60,577 nucleotides of DNA from an uncultured Thermomicrobiales bacterium (GCA_902806345.1 CADCWF010000296.1:1-60577), one strand, 5' to 3'; counted from the stretch's first letter, positions 35,708 to 44,919 are shown. Notes: generated by a model from the letters alone, not told the origin. Numbers and translations: made by a program.

Positions 35708-36920
35708 CCGCCGTACCGCGGGCGACATTGAACCCCGAATCGAGCGCTCGGGACGGCGGGCGCGGAGTTGTCCCTGGCGCCGACGGTCTCTCCACTCTCC
35801 CAGTTCGGCCGCCGCTACCGAACGACATCGCAGGGACACCTCCCTGCCAAATCAGCCGGAGCGCATTCTCCCGGTACACCTTCCGCAGCACGTCGTCCGG
35901 CAGGTCCAGCGCGGAGACGTTCCAGCGGCCCTGACCTCCGCCGTAGTCGAAATACTCGTCGCGGGTCTCGAGGAACCGGTACCAGCGCCGGTACGCCGCC
36001 AGGTTCGGCGCCGCGTCGCTGCCGAAGAGGATGCGGTCCTGCCAGCGGAGGAAGAAGTCCCGGGCGGAATAGGGCTGCCGCCCCAGCTCCGCCATCCGGG
36101 CCGATGGGTCGACGTGGAAGTTGGGGAACGCCGCCAGGGCCTCCCCCACCCAGGCCAGGTTCTCGGCGTAGCAGCCGACGTGGGCGCCGATGAAGACGGT
36201 CCGCGGGTGGCGGCCGAGGAGGCCGGCGAACTGCTCCATGATCTCCTCGAAGGGCGGGAAACCGGGGTAGGCGGGGTCGGGTTCGGGCCGGGTCGGGAAG
36301 AAGTGCCAGTCGGGGTGTGCCGCCAGCTCCTCAATGCGCTCGTTGAAGCGGTCGGCCGGTTGGAAGAACGCGACCGGGTCGGCGACGTGGATCATGACCG
36401 GCAGCCCAAGGTCGGCCGCCGCCGCCCAGAGCGGATCGAGGCGCTCGTCGTCGACCGCGATCAGGTGGTCGCGCCCGTCGCGCAGGCGGAGGCCGAGGGT
36501 CTTCCAGACCTTGAGGCCGCGGGCGCCGGCGGCGGCCGATGCCCGCAGCCGCCGCGCCTCGGTCTCGCCGAACGCCGGGTCGGTCGCGAAGGTTCCGTCG
36601 TCCAGCCCGCAGAAGACCGCGAACCGGTCCGGGTGGGGCGCCTGCAAGCGAGCGATCTCGCGGGCCAGGGCGTCCCCGAAGCGGCCGTCGAGGTCGACGA
36701 TCCGCTCGACGCCGGCCTCGTCCATCAGCGCCAGCAGCTCACCGACCGGCCGCCCCGGCCAGTCGCCGCTGGCGTCGCCGAAGGCGCCGCCGAGGTGGTT
36801 GTGGGCGTCGATCGCGGGGAACCGTGGCCGGTCCGGTGCCCCCGCACGGGCGAGGCGCAGCTCCGGCCGGGGCGCGAAGTCGCGCAGGAGCAGCGTATCC
36901 AAATCGACGGACCGGCTCAC
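35694..36920 (-). CDS. Amidohydrolase (amidohydrolase_2 family), 408 aa
   Basis: TIM-barrel metal hydrolase or decarboxylase. IDAHNHLGG gives the N-terminal HxH motif, MIHVADP and FIGAHVGCYAEN give further His ligands, and LFGSDAAPNL gives the Asp. About 360 residues form the barrel; the last 45 are a Gly/Ser/Pro/Arg-rich tail that ends inside the palindromic repeat, so the original C-terminus was probably changed by repeat insertion. Start ATG overlaps the TGA of the upstream GH4 gene by 4 nt. Substrate unknown; perhaps a lactone or acyl sugar from the same pathway. Confidence 0.87.
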   Translation of the reverse strand: MSRSVDLDTLLLRDFAPRPELRLARAGAPDRPRFPAIDAHNHLGGAFGDASGDWPGRPVGELLALMDEAGVERIVDLDGRFGDALAREIARLQAPHPDRFAVFCGLDDGTFATDPAFGETEARRLRASAAAGARGLKVWKTLGLRLRDGRDHLIAVDDERLDPLWAAAADLGLPVMIHVADPVAFFQPADRFNERIEELAAHPDWHFFPTRPEPDPAYPGFPPFEEIMEQFAGLLGRHPRTVFIGAHVGCYAENLAWVGEALAAFPNFHVDPSARMAELGRQPYSARDFFLRWQDRILFGSDAAPNLAAYRRWYRFLETRDEYFDYGGGQGRWNVSALDLPDDVLRKVYRENALRLIWQGGVPAMSFGSGGRTGRVERPSAPGTTPRPPSRALDSGFNVARGTAASLP

Positions 36921-38254
36921 GCGGCGAACCGGGGCAGGAACGGCGCGTGCGCTGCCAGCGCCTCGTCCAGCATCGCTTCAGCCGTCTCGACCGAGGGAAC
37001 CAGCGGGTCGGCGAGCAGCGCCTGGAGCGCCAGGGCGCGGTCGCCGGCGAGCGCCGCGTCGACGGTCAGCTCCTGCTGGTGGACGCGGGCGGCGAGGAGG
37101 GCGGCGATGCCGTCCGGCAGGCGGCCGACCGCGACGCCGTGGACGCCGCGGCCGTCGACCAGCCCGGGGACTTCCACCACCGCCTCGGGCGGCAGGTTGG
37201 GGACCAGCCCGTCGTTGCGGACGTTGACCGCCAGCTCGGTCAGCGGCTCGCCCGTCGCCATCGCCTCGACGATGCCGACCAGCCGCTCGCCCTCGCGGGC
37301 TTCGTCGAAGAGGGCGCGGTCCAGCTCGGCCTGTCCCGCCGCCTGCTCGGCGATCCGGTCCCACCGCTCGTCGCGGGAGGCGAGGATCCGGTTCGTCATG
37401 TCCAGCCCGGTTTGGGTGCCGTAGGCGAGACCGGCGCCGTCCTCGGTCCGCCGCAGGAAGTAGGGGAAGAACTCGGCGACATGGCGGTCGCCCGGCGACG
37501 GGTAGAAGCCGTACAGCGCCATCAGGCGGGCGCTGACCTCCTGGAACCCCTCGTAGGGATCGCCGGAAGTCGGCGGCGGCGACGCTTGCCAGCCGTGGAC
37601 GAGTTCCCGGAAGCTGGGGTAGACATCCTCCCCGCCGTGGCGCAGGTCGAGCACCCAGGCCAGGTGGTTGAGTCCGGCCGCGGTCAGGCCGAGGTCGGCC
37701 GGGCGGAGCCCGAGGTCGTGGGCGATCGCGGCCCGGGTGTGGAGCACGCCGTGGCAGAGGCCGACGCACTTGATCGGACTCGTCTTGTGGACGGCACGGA
37801 CCAGCGGCGTCAGCGGGTTGGTGTAGTTGAAGAGCCAGGCGTCCGGGCAGAGATCCTCCATGTCCCGCGCGATGGCGACCAACTCCGGCACGTGCCGCAG
37901 CGCCCGGAAGACGCCGCCGGGGCCGACGCTGTCGCCGACGGTCTGCCAGACCCCGTGCCCCTCGGGGATGCGGACATCGCGCTCCCAGGCCCGCGCCCCG
38001 CCGACGGCGATGGTGACGGTGACGATGTCGGCCCCGGCCAGCACCCGCCGCCGGTCGGCCGCGTGCTCGACCCGCAGCCCGACGCCGCGCTCGCGGGCGA
38101 CCCGCTCGGCGTAGCGAGCCATCGTCGTCGCCGCCCGCTCGTTGATGTCGACGAGGGCGACCGTCGCGTCCGCGAAACGCGCCGAGCCCGTCAAGTCGGC
38201 GATCAGGCCGGGGGTGAAGACGGTGCTGCCGGCCCCGATAATGACGATTTTCAC
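36917..38254 (-). CDS. Glycoside hydrolase family 4 (alpha-glucosidase/galactosidase-like), 445 aa
   Basis: Second GH4 enzyme. Motifs: KIVIIGAGSTVFTPGLIADL at the N-terminus, LVDIN, NYTNPLTP, GLCHGVLHT (metal Cys-His) and AGLNHLAWV. The CHG form differs from the CHS of the neighbour, so the two probably have different substrates. Shorter than the other by 36 residues. Stop overlaps the start of the amidohydrolase (ATGA), so they form an operon. ATG at 38254; the gap upstream holds repeats. Confidence 0.92.
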   Translation of the reverse strand: MKIVIIGAGSTVFTPGLIADLTGSARFADATVALVDINERAATTMARYAERVARERGVGLRVEHAADRRRVLAGADIVTVTIAVGGARAWERDVRIPEGHGVWQTVGDSVGPGGVFRALRHVPELVAIARDMEDLCPDAWLFNYTNPLTPLVRAVHKTSPIKCVGLCHGVLHTRAAIAHDLGLRPADLGLTAAGLNHLAWVLDLRHGGEDVYPSFRELVHGWQASPPPTSGDPYEGFQEVSARLMALYGFYPSPGDRHVAEFFPYFLRRTEDGAGLAYGTQTGLDMTNRILASRDERWDRIAEQAAGQAELDRALFDEAREGERLVGIVEAMATGEPLTELAVNVRNDGLVPNLPPEAVVEVPGLVDGRGVHGVAVGRLPDGIAALLAARVHQQELTVDAALAGDRALALQALLADPLVPSVETAEAMLDEALAAHAPFLPRFAA

Positions 38255-38582
38255 GAAGCAACCCCCCGATTACGGAATCCAGGTGAACGGTGGGCATTGG
38301 CGCGCGGCGGCGTACCCCGCAACTCTGAGGCGAAGCCGATGAATCCCTTTCCGACTGGGCCGACCACCAGCGGACGGCCGCTGCGGCGGCGGGTCCTCCC
38401 CGAGAACCCGAGGAGAGATCCTTCGCCTGCGGGCTCAGGATGACTTGGGGGCAGGCAAGCCTCCTACCGGATTCTCGTATAACGTGTCTCGTCTCGAAGG
38501 AAACACCCATCATCGCCCCACGGTTCCCTTCCCCTGTCGCCGCGGCGGGCGGCCTCGGGGCGGCGAGTCGGGGGTGAGGGCA
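38255..38582. repeat. Gap with repeat families D and B
   Basis: GAGATCCTTCGCCTGCGGGCTCAGGATGAC at 38415-38444 recurs at 45120-45149 (family D, given here in two joined halves of 15). At 38521-38581 a degenerate family B copy ends GGGGGTGAGGGC. No gene is supported. Confidence 0.6.
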
Positions 38583-39434
38583 TCACTTCATCCCGGCCAG
38601 GACCAAGGCCTTGACGATCTGGCGCTGGAAGATCAGGAAGACGACCAACACCGGCACCACCGCCATCGTCGCCGCCGCCATCACCAGGTCGTAGCGGGTG
38701 GCGTTGACGCTGTTGAAGAAGGTCAGCGCCAGCGGCAGGGTGCTCTTCTCGAGGTCGTTGATCGCCACCAGCGGCCAGAGGTAGTCGTTCCAGGAGGCGA
38801 GGAAGGTGAAGACGCCGAGGGCGGCCAGGGCCGGCCGCACCAGCGGCACCACGATCCGCAGGAAGATCGCCCACTCCGAGGCGCCGTCGAGGCGGGCCGC
38901 CTCGATCAGGTCGCTCGGGATCCCGGCGACGAACTGGCGGACGAGGAAGATGCCGAAGGCGCTGACCACCCCCGGCAGGATCAGCGCCCAGAGGGAGTTG
39001 AGCAGGCCGAGCCGGTTGGCGACGAGGTAGTTGGGGATCAGCAGCACCGGGAAGGGGATCATCAGGGTCGCCAGGACCAGGGCGAAGAGCGGCTTCTTCA
39101 GCGGGAACTCGAACTTGGCGAAGATGTAGCCGCCGAGGGCGCTGGTCGCCATCGCCAGGAAGGTGACCGCCCCGGCCACGACCAGGCTGTTGCGGTACCA
39201 GGCGCCGTAGGGGGCCTCGGCAAGGACGGTCCGGAAATTGTCCAGCGTCGGCGACTGCGGCAGGAGAGTGGGCGGCGATTGCAGGATCTCGGCCGAGGGC
39301 TTGAAGGCGGCCGCCAGCATCAGCAGCAGCGGCAGCACGAAGACGAGCGAGGCGACGGCGAGGGTCGCCACCAACAGCCACGGCCAGAGGTCGCGCTGCC
39401 GCCGGCCGGGGCGGCTGGGCAAGAGGGTGGCCAT
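38583..39434 (-). CDS. Carbohydrate ABC transporter permease (MalG type), 283 aa
   Basis: Six membrane segments, with the first at about 18-40. The EAA coupling loop reads EAARLDGASEWAIFLRIVVP, followed by NDYLWPLVA as in MalG/CUT1 permeases, and the family C-terminal QRQIVKALVLAG. Pairs with the permease starting 4 bp upstream and the binding protein further up. Likely imports the glycosides split by the adjacent GH4 enzymes, by position. Confidence 0.95.
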   Translation of the reverse strand: MATLLPSRPGRRQRDLWPWLLVATLAVASLVFVLPLLLMLAAAFKPSAEILQSPPTLLPQSPTLDNFRTVLAEAPYGAWYRNSLVVAGAVTFLAMATSALGGYIFAKFEFPLKKPLFALVLATLMIPFPVLLIPNYLVANRLGLLNSLWALILPGVVSAFGIFLVRQFVAGIPSDLIEAARLDGASEWAIFLRIVVPLVRPALAALGVFTFLASWNDYLWPLVAINDLEKSTLPLALTFFNSVNATRYDLVMAAATMAVVPVLVVFLIFQRQIVKALVLAGMK

Positions 39435-39437
39435 CGG

Positions 39438-40379
39438 TCAGTACTCCCAGCGCGTGCGGAGGAACCGGAACTGGGCGAGGGTGACCAGCAGGATGATCGC
39501 CATTAGGACGACCGACATCGCCGAGGCGTAGCCGAGCTGCATGTCGGAGAACGCCTTCGAGTAGACGTAGAGGACCATCGTCTCGGTCGAATGGATCGGG
39601 CCGCCCCCGGTCATCACCTGGACGTAGGTGAACTGCTGGAGGTAGGAGATCATCGTCAGCACCGAGACGAAGAGCAGGGTGCGGCCGAGCAAGGGCAGGG
39701 TAATCCCGACGAAGCGGGCCCAACCCCCGGCGCCGTCGGTCTTAGCCGCGTCGTAGAAGTCGTCGGGGATGCCCTGCAACCCCGCCAGCAGGATCAGGAC
39801 GTTGTAACCAAGATCTTGCCAAACGGCCGTGGCCATGACCGCCCAGAGGGCGGTGGCCGGCTCGGACAGCCAGGAGTGTTCCAGCAACCCGACGGCGCCC
39901 AGCGCCACGTTCAGCCAGCCCGTTTGCGGTTCGTAGATGTAGCGCCAGATCAGCGAGACGGCGACCGCCGAGGCGACGGTCGGTAAGAAGAAGGCGGAGC
40001 GGAAGACCGCCCGCAAGCGGGGCACCGCGTTCAAGCCGAGGGCGATCGGCAGGGCGAACAGGAGGTTGAGCGGCACGGCCACCACCGCGTACTTGAGGGT
40101 GGTGCCGAGGGCGCCGAGGAAGAAGGGGTCCTTGGTAAAGGCGAAGGTGAAGTTGTTGAGCCCGATGAAGGGCGCCGTCGGCGCCAACTGGTTGTAGCGG
40201 TGCAGGCTGAGCCAGAGGACGACGCCGATCGGGAGGAAGGCAAAGACGACGAACATCGCCAAGATCGGGATCAACCCGGTCCAGACGAAGGCCATCTGGC
40301 TGGCGTAGCCCGGCGGCCGGGAGCGGCGTGCCGCCCCCGGCCGGGTCGGGGCCAGGACCGAGGTGGTGGGTGCGGCCAT
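39438..40379 (-). CDS. Carbohydrate ABC transporter permease (MalF type), 313 aa
   Basis: CUT1-family permease with a 28-residue cytoplasmic start, six membrane segments and the EAA-like loop DAAKTDGAGGWARFVGITLP. Ends RFLRTRWEY. Stop and the next start are separated by 3 bp, and the binding-protein gene ends 22 bp upstream, so it is a tight operon. No ATPase gene is in the set; a shared MsmK-type ATPase elsewhere is expected for CUT1 systems. Confidence 0.95.
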   Translation of the reverse strand: MAAPTTSVLAPTRPGAARRSRPPGYASQMAFVWTGLIPILAMFVVFAFLPIGVVLWLSLHRYNQLAPTAPFIGLNNFTFAFTKDPFFLGALGTTLKYAVVAVPLNLLFALPIALGLNAVPRLRAVFRSAFFLPTVASAVAVSLIWRYIYEPQTGWLNVALGAVGLLEHSWLSEPATALWAVMATAVWQDLGYNVLILLAGLQGIPDDFYDAAKTDGAGGWARFVGITLPLLGRTLLFVSVLTMISYLQQFTYVQVMTGGGPIHSTETMVLYVYSKAFSDMQLGYASAMSVVLMAIILLVTLAQFRFLRTRWEY

Positions 40380-40401
40380 GGCGTCGGCCTCCCGCCCGCG
40401 G

Positions 40402-41769
40402 CTACGGGCCGACCGTCTCGTCGATCATGGCGTTGATCTGCTGCTCGGCCTGGACCAGCCCGGTCGCGGCGTCCACCTGGCCGAGGCAAACCGCGGTGAA
40501 GTTGTCGTGGATCGCCTGCCAGAAGCGGTCCCGGTTCTGGACCGGGCCGACCCATTGCCCCAGCGGCAGGACATCGAAGGCCGCCTTGAGGAGGGGGGCG
40601 GCCTCGAGGATGGCCGGGTCGCTCTGGAGCGCCGTCACCGAGGGGATCGTGTAGGTGGCGAGGTTCCAGTCGCGCTGGTTGTCGGGCTGGGCCATGAAGT
40701 CGATGAACCGCCAGGCCGCCTCCTTGTTCTCGGCCGGGGCGGCGGCGTTGACGACCTCGCCCCAGCCCGACTCGGCGGCGAAGCGGTTCTCGGTGCCGGC
40801 GTAGGGCGGCATGTTGACGTAGTCGAAGGCCAACCCGGGGAACTGCTCCTCGCCGACCGGGATCACCCAGGGCCCTCGCATCGCCATCGCCACCTTGCCC
40901 TGGAAGAAAAAGATGAAGCGGGAGTCGTCCGTCCCGTAGGAGGTCTCGTCGTCGACGTGGTGTTTCAGCACCAAGTCGACCTCGTCCTGCCAAGCCTTTT
41001 TGGCGGCGTCGGTCTGGAGGTTGACGTGGACGCCGTCGTCGGCCCAGTAGGTGGCGCCCTGCTGGAGGATCATCGCCAGGAAGAGGAAGGTGATCGAGTC
41101 GTTGTCGGTGAACTGGAAGCCGGCCTGGGTGATCCGGTCCTGGTCGTCGTACTTGGTGGCCTTGACCGCGGCGTCGACCAGCCCCTGCCAGTCCGTCGGC
41201 AGGTCGGTCACCCCGGCCTCCTCCAGCAGGGCCGGGTTGACGAGCATGCAGCCGTTCTCGAGGTTGAACTCCTTGGGCATCCCGTAGAACTGCTCGTTCA
41301 GCCCATAGGCGCCGGCGGCGGCCGGGTAGAAGCGCTCGGCGTAGCCCTCGGCCATCGCCGCCGGCACCGGGTCGAGCAGCCCGAACCCGGCGTACTGGGT
41401 GACCCAGGTGCCGAACATCTGCTGCATGTCGGCGACGTTGCCGGCGTTGTAGCCAGCCTGGAGCTTGCTGATGAAGACCTCGTAGGGGAAGTACTGGTAG
41501 ACGATGTTGACGTCCGGGTTGGCGGCGTGGAAGCGGTCGATCATCGTCGTGTTGGCGTCGACGAAGGCCGGGTTGTTGTGGGTCCACCAGGTGACGTTGA
41601 GCTTGCCCTCGACCGGGGTGGTGACGGTCACCTCCTCCGGCTCGGGCGTCGGGGAGGCGTCCTGCGCCCGCGCCGCCAACTGCCGCTGGAACGCCAGCCC
41701 CGCCGCCAGGGCGGCGGTGCCCCGCAGCACCGCGCGCCGCCCGATCCCGGTCTGCCGTGGCGTCGTCAT
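40402..41769 (-). CDS. Sugar ABC transporter substrate-binding protein, 455 aa
   Basis: Extracellular sugar-binding protein (family 1). A twin-arginine signal (RRAVLRGTAALAAGLAFQ, residues 11-28) with no lipobox; mature part starts after ARAQD with a Thr/Pro/Glu linker. LNVTWWTHNNPAF, PYEVFISKLQAGYNAGNVADM and the C-terminal NKEAAWRFIDFM fit the family. ATG at 41769 has GGAGGG upstream. First gene of the operon with the two permeases. Confidence 0.94.
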   Translation of the reverse strand: MTTPRQTGIGRRAVLRGTAALAAGLAFQRQLAARAQDASPTPEPEEVTVTTPVEGKLNVTWWTHNNPAFVDANTTMIDRFHAANPDVNIVYQYFPYEVFISKLQAGYNAGNVADMQQMFGTWVTQYAGFGLLDPVPAAMAEGYAERFYPAAAGAYGLNEQFYGMPKEFNLENGCMLVNPALLEEAGVTDLPTDWQGLVDAAVKATKYDDQDRITQAGFQFTDNDSITFLFLAMILQQGATYWADDGVHVNLQTDAAKKAWQDEVDLVLKHHVDDETSYGTDDSRFIFFFQGKVAMAMRGPWVIPVGEEQFPGLAFDYVNMPPYAGTENRFAAESGWGEVVNAAAPAENKEAAWRFIDFMAQPDNQRDWNLATYTIPSVTALQSDPAILEAAPLLKAAFDVLPLGQWVGPVQNRDRFWQAIHDNFTAVCLGQVDAATGLVQAEQQINAMIDETVGP

Positions 41770-42010
41770 TGTCGACCCTCCTCGGTCTCGTCGATCGTCC
41801 GACCAATGGGCACGGTAGAGCAGCTAGGCCGGGGCGTCAACATGGAGCCCGGCGGCGGGCGCGGGTGGGCGTTGACCCGCCCCGCCTCGTTCGTCATGAT
41901 CCTGTCGGTGCCGGCCGTCCTGCCGATCGGGCAGCAGCGCTGGCGCTTCGACGACGGGCTCCCCGAGGCCGGGCGGAGTCCGGAGGCGTGCCGCGGGAGG
42001 GTTTCGTCCG

Positions 42011-42640
42011 GTGCCGGTATTCAGGAGCGGGGCGGGTCGCGCCCCGGGGTGGTGCGAACTGACCGCCTTCGAGGTCGTCGCGCTGGGGCCGGGGGACCGC
42101 CGTCGGTTCGAGCGAGAGGCGTCGCGGGAGCGGGTGGTCGTTGGCAGCGGCACGGTCCGCTTCGGTGGTGCCGGGCCGGAGGAGGTCGCCGCGACCGGGG
42201 CGGTCGTCGACCGGCCGCCGGGGGATGTTTGGGAGGTCGAGGCGATCGAGCCGGCGACGCTCGTCCGTCTGGGCGGCCGGTGGGGCGACGAGACCGGGGG
42301 CTGCGGCCTCTTCTCGGTCCGGCCGAGCACCGCCCCGGCCGACCACGGCGACCCGGTGCCGTACGGGAAAGAGACCGACTTCGACAGCCATTTTCACGAC
42401 TGCGACGAGTACTGGATCGTCCTGGAGGGACGGGGCGTTGCGGTCTCCGAAGGCCTCCCCTACGAGGTCGGCCCGGGCGACTGCGTGGCCACCGGGATGG
42501 GTCACCACCACGATTTCCCGAAGGTCGACCGGCCGGTGCGGGCCGTCTACTTCGAGACGACGCTCGGAGGGGCGAAGCGGCGGGGGCACCTCTGGGAGCA
42601 CACCCACGGCCCGGCGGCTCCGCGCCGCGACCGGATCTAG
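42011..42640 (+). CDS. Cupin domain protein, 209 aa
   Basis: Two cupin-like halves. The N-terminal one (about 20-95) is degenerate. The C-terminal one has metal ligands in DSHFHDCDEYWIVLEGRG and MGHHHDFP. GTG start at 42011 with GGGAGG 10 nt upstream. It is followed 68 bp later by a 2-hydroxyacid dehydrogenase on the same strand, and both face the Rbs-type importer, so it may be a sugar or sugar-acid isomerase or sensor of that system. Confidence 0.75.
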   Translation: MPVFRSGAGRAPGWCELTAFEVVALGPGDRRRFEREASRERVVVGSGTVRFGGAGPEEVAATGAVVDRPPGDVWEVEAIEPATLVRLGGRWGDETGGCGLFSVRPSTAPADHGDPVPYGKETDFDSHFHDCDEYWIVLEGRGVAVSEGLPYEVGPGDCVATGMGHHHDFPKVDRPVRAVYFETTLGGAKRRGHLWEHTHGPAAPRRDRI

Positions 42641-42708
42641 GACGGCCGACGGCCGAGACCGCGACCGCGGCGGCCCCGGCCCGACGAGCCAGCGGCGGGG
42701 AGGGGACG

Positions 42709-43785
42709 ATGGAACGGGCGAACGGCGGCGCGCGGGAGGCGACGGTCCTGCTGGTGGAGGCGCCGCCGTTCGGCGCCACCTACGCGGACCCCGAAGGGAC
42801 CGCGCTGGCCGGCATCGGCACACTGCGGCGGGCCGCCTGGTCCGAGGCGACCGCCGAGGCAACGACGACCGAGGCGTTCGATGCGGCGTTGCCCGAGATC
42901 GACGGGATCGTCGTCTCGCCGTGGACGAAACGGCTGCCCGAGTTCACCCCTGAACGGTGGGCCAAGGCGGAGCGGCTCCGGGTGATCGCCGGCACCTTCG
43001 ACCATCGCTACGGCGACTGGATCGATGTTGAGGAGGCCCACCGCCACGGGGTGACGATCGTCGATACCTCGCGCAGCATGACGCCGACCGTGGCGGAGTT
43101 TGCCCTGGCGATGACGCTGAACCTGCTGCGCGACATCCCGACCTCGATCGACCTCGTCCGCGGCGGCGGCTGGAAGGAGTCGGCCTGGGACCAACCGGGG
43201 TTCGTCTACGGCGACCTGACGGGGCGCCGGGTCGGCTTGGCCGGCTTCGGTAGCATCAACCGCCGCTACGCCGAACTGCTCGCCCCGTTCCGCTGCGCCG
43301 TGGCGGCCTACGACCCCTTCGTGGCCGACGCCGACCTCCGGCAGGCCACCATCGCGCGCGCCGAATCGCTCGTCGATCTCGCCGCGGCCAGCGAGATCTT
43401 CGTCGTCGGCATTCCGCCGACCCCGGCCACCAAGGGGATCATCGCCGAGGCGGTCATCGACGCCTTGCCCCGCGGTGCCCTCTTCGTGCTGGTGACCAGG
43501 ATGGCGGTGGTCGAGCAGGCGGCGCTTTGGCGCCGCGCGTTGGCAGGCGAGATCCGGGCCGCGATCGACGTCTTCGAACCGGAGCCGCCGCCGTCGGGGG
43601 CCCCGTTCCGGCGGAGTCCCTTCGTCCAGCCGACGCCTCACATCGCCGGTGGCGCCGCCTATTGCCATCGTCGCTGCTTCGCCACCGCCGCTGCGGACGC
43701 GGTGGCGATCCTGAACGGCGGCGACCCGATCTACGCCGTTACCCCCCGCGACGAACAGCTCTACCAGGGCGAACTGACCACGTAG
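42709..43785 (+). CDS. D-isomer specific 2-hydroxyacid dehydrogenase, 358 aa
   Basis: NAD-dependent dehydrogenase of the phosphoglycerate/glyoxylate reductase type. The nucleotide fold reads GRRVGLAGFGSINRRYAELL: the third Gly of GxGxxG is replaced by Asn. Catalytic Arg is in VLVTRMAVVEQAAL, Glu in DVFEPEPP and His in PTPHIAGG. The start MTPTVAEFALAMTLNLLRDI region (mid protein) fits the substrate lid. ATG at 42709 with GGGGAGGGG 3 nt upstream. Downstream of a cupin in one operon; substrate is perhaps a sugar-derived 2-ketoacid. Confidence 0.88.
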   Translation: MERANGGAREATVLLVEAPPFGATYADPEGTALAGIGTLRRAAWSEATAEATTTEAFDAALPEIDGIVVSPWTKRLPEFTPERWAKAERLRVIAGTFDHRYGDWIDVEEAHRHGVTIVDTSRSMTPTVAEFALAMTLNLLRDIPTSIDLVRGGGWKESAWDQPGFVYGDLTGRRVGLAGFGSINRRYAELLAPFRCAVAAYDPFVADADLRQATIARAESLVDLAAASEIFVVGIPPTPATKGIIAEAVIDALPRGALFVLVTRMAVVEQAALWRRALAGEIRAAIDVFEPEPPPSGAPFRRSPFVQPTPHIAGGAAYCHRRCFATAAADAVAILNGGDPIYAVTPRDEQLYQGELTT

Positions 43786-43809
43786 GCACGACCGATTCCG
43801 CCCGCAACA

Positions 43810-43868
43810 AGCCCCCTCGCCGGCCGCAGCTGGAGCGGGGTCTCCGAGCAGGTCGGGGGGTGAGGGCT
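43810..43868. repeat. Degenerate palindromic repeat, family B
   Basis: GCCCCCTCGCC at the left and GTCGGGGGGTGAGGGC at the right with a CAGCTGGAG core. Lies between the convergent dehydrogenase and permease genes, where it could serve both as terminator. Confidence 0.5.
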
Positions 43869-43875
43869 TCCTGCC

Positions 43876-44919
43876 CTACTCCGTCCGCGCCCGCACCCGC
43901 TCGATCCGCAGGGCGAAGACGTTGAGCAGCAGGGCGGCCAGGAGGACGATCCCCTGCAGGGCCTGCTTGAAGGTGATCGGGATGTTCGGCAGCAGGTTCA
44001 GCCCGTTGTTGAGGATGCCGAAGATGAGCAGGCCGAGGATCGTGTTGCGGATGCCGCCCTCGCCGCCGAAGAGGGAGGTGCCGCCGAGGACGACCGCCGC
44101 GATCGTGAAGATCAGGACGTCCTCGCCGGCCGCGGGGTTGGCGCTGGAGAGGCGGCCGATGAAGAGCAGCCCGGTCATCCCGGCGGTCACCGCCGAGATC
44201 GCCAGCGAGACCATGATCACCCGCCGGGTGTCGACGCCGCTCATCTCCGCCGCCTCGCGGTTGGCGCCGGTCATGTAGACGTAGCGGCCGAACTTGGTGT
44301 AGCCGAGGACGAACTCGCCGAGCAGCAGCACCGCCAGCGCGAACAGCCCGATGACCGGGATGCCGAGGACCTGGCTGGAGACGCTGCCGAGCGCCTTCAA
44401 CACCGGCGGCACGTCGAAGATGGGCTTCCCCTCGCTGACGTAGACCGAGAGGCCGCGGGCGATCGTCAGCATCGCCAGGGTCATCATGAACGAGGGGATG
44501 CCGACGTAGGCGACCAGGAAGCCGTTCAGCAGCCCCAGCGCCAGGGCGATCAGGAGGGCGACCGGGATCCCCCAGGTGCCGAGGGCGACCGCGTCGCCGA
44601 CGAAGAAGAAGGCGCCGAGGACGCCGGTGAAGGTCGCGATCGAGGCGATCGAGAGGTCGATCTCGGCGCAGAGGAGGACGAAGGTGATGCCCACCGCCGC
44701 GACCGCGATCGGGGCGATCTGGGTGACGATGTTCTGGAGGTTCTGCGGCGTCAGGAAGACGTCGGTGACCAGGCTGAAGAAGATGAAGAGGAAGACGAAG
44801 GTCAGCAGCGGCGCCAGCAGGCGGGCGTTGCGGCTGGCCCAGTCGAGGGCGCTGCCCGTGGATCTCGGCTGTGCCGTTTGCCCGCCGACCGGGGCCCCGA
44901 CCGGAACCTGCTGTGCCAT
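43876..44919 (-). CDS. Sugar ABC transporter permease (RbsC type), 347 aa
   Basis: CUT2-family permease. About nine membrane segments; ITFVLLCAEIDLSIASIATF contains the conserved EIDLS motif of RbsC, and GGTSLFGGEGG the later glycine loop. N-terminal 30 residues are a polar tail. Together with the ATPase and binding protein upstream it forms an importer for a monosaccharide such as ribose or xylose. A repeat pair sits in the gap to the ATPase gene. Confidence 0.94.
   Translation of the reverse strand: MAQQVPVGAPVGGQTAQPRSTGSALDWASRNARLLAPLLTFVFLFIFFSLVTDVFLTPQNLQNIVTQIAPIAVAAVGITFVLLCAEIDLSIASIATFTGVLGAFFFVGDAVALGTWGIPVALLIALALGLLNGFLVAYVGIPSFMMTLAMLTIARGLSVYVSEGKPIFDVPPVLKALGSVSSQVLGIPVIGLFALAVLLLGEFVLGYTKFGRYVYMTGANREAAEMSGVDTRRVIMVSLAISAVTAGMTGLLFIGRLSSANPAAGEDVLIFTIAAVVLGGTSLFGGEGGIRNTILGLLIFGILNNGLNLLPNIPITFKQALQGIVLLAALLLNVFALRIERVRARTE

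Noticed and set aside
36539-38443. Long plus-strand frames opposite the second GH4 gene
   Set aside because: Arg/Ala/Gly-rich with no motif; the minus strand carries a full GH4 enzyme.
41841-42010. A possible small gene from ATG 41841 ahead of the cupin
   Set aside because: No ribosome site and no continuation as a recognisable protein; more likely the promoter region of the cupin operon.
40363-43785. A plus-strand frame of more than 1100 codons opposite the sugar-binding protein gene
   Set aside because: Open by GC bias. Only the final part, from 42709, has family motifs and a ribosome site (2-hydroxyacid dehydrogenase).
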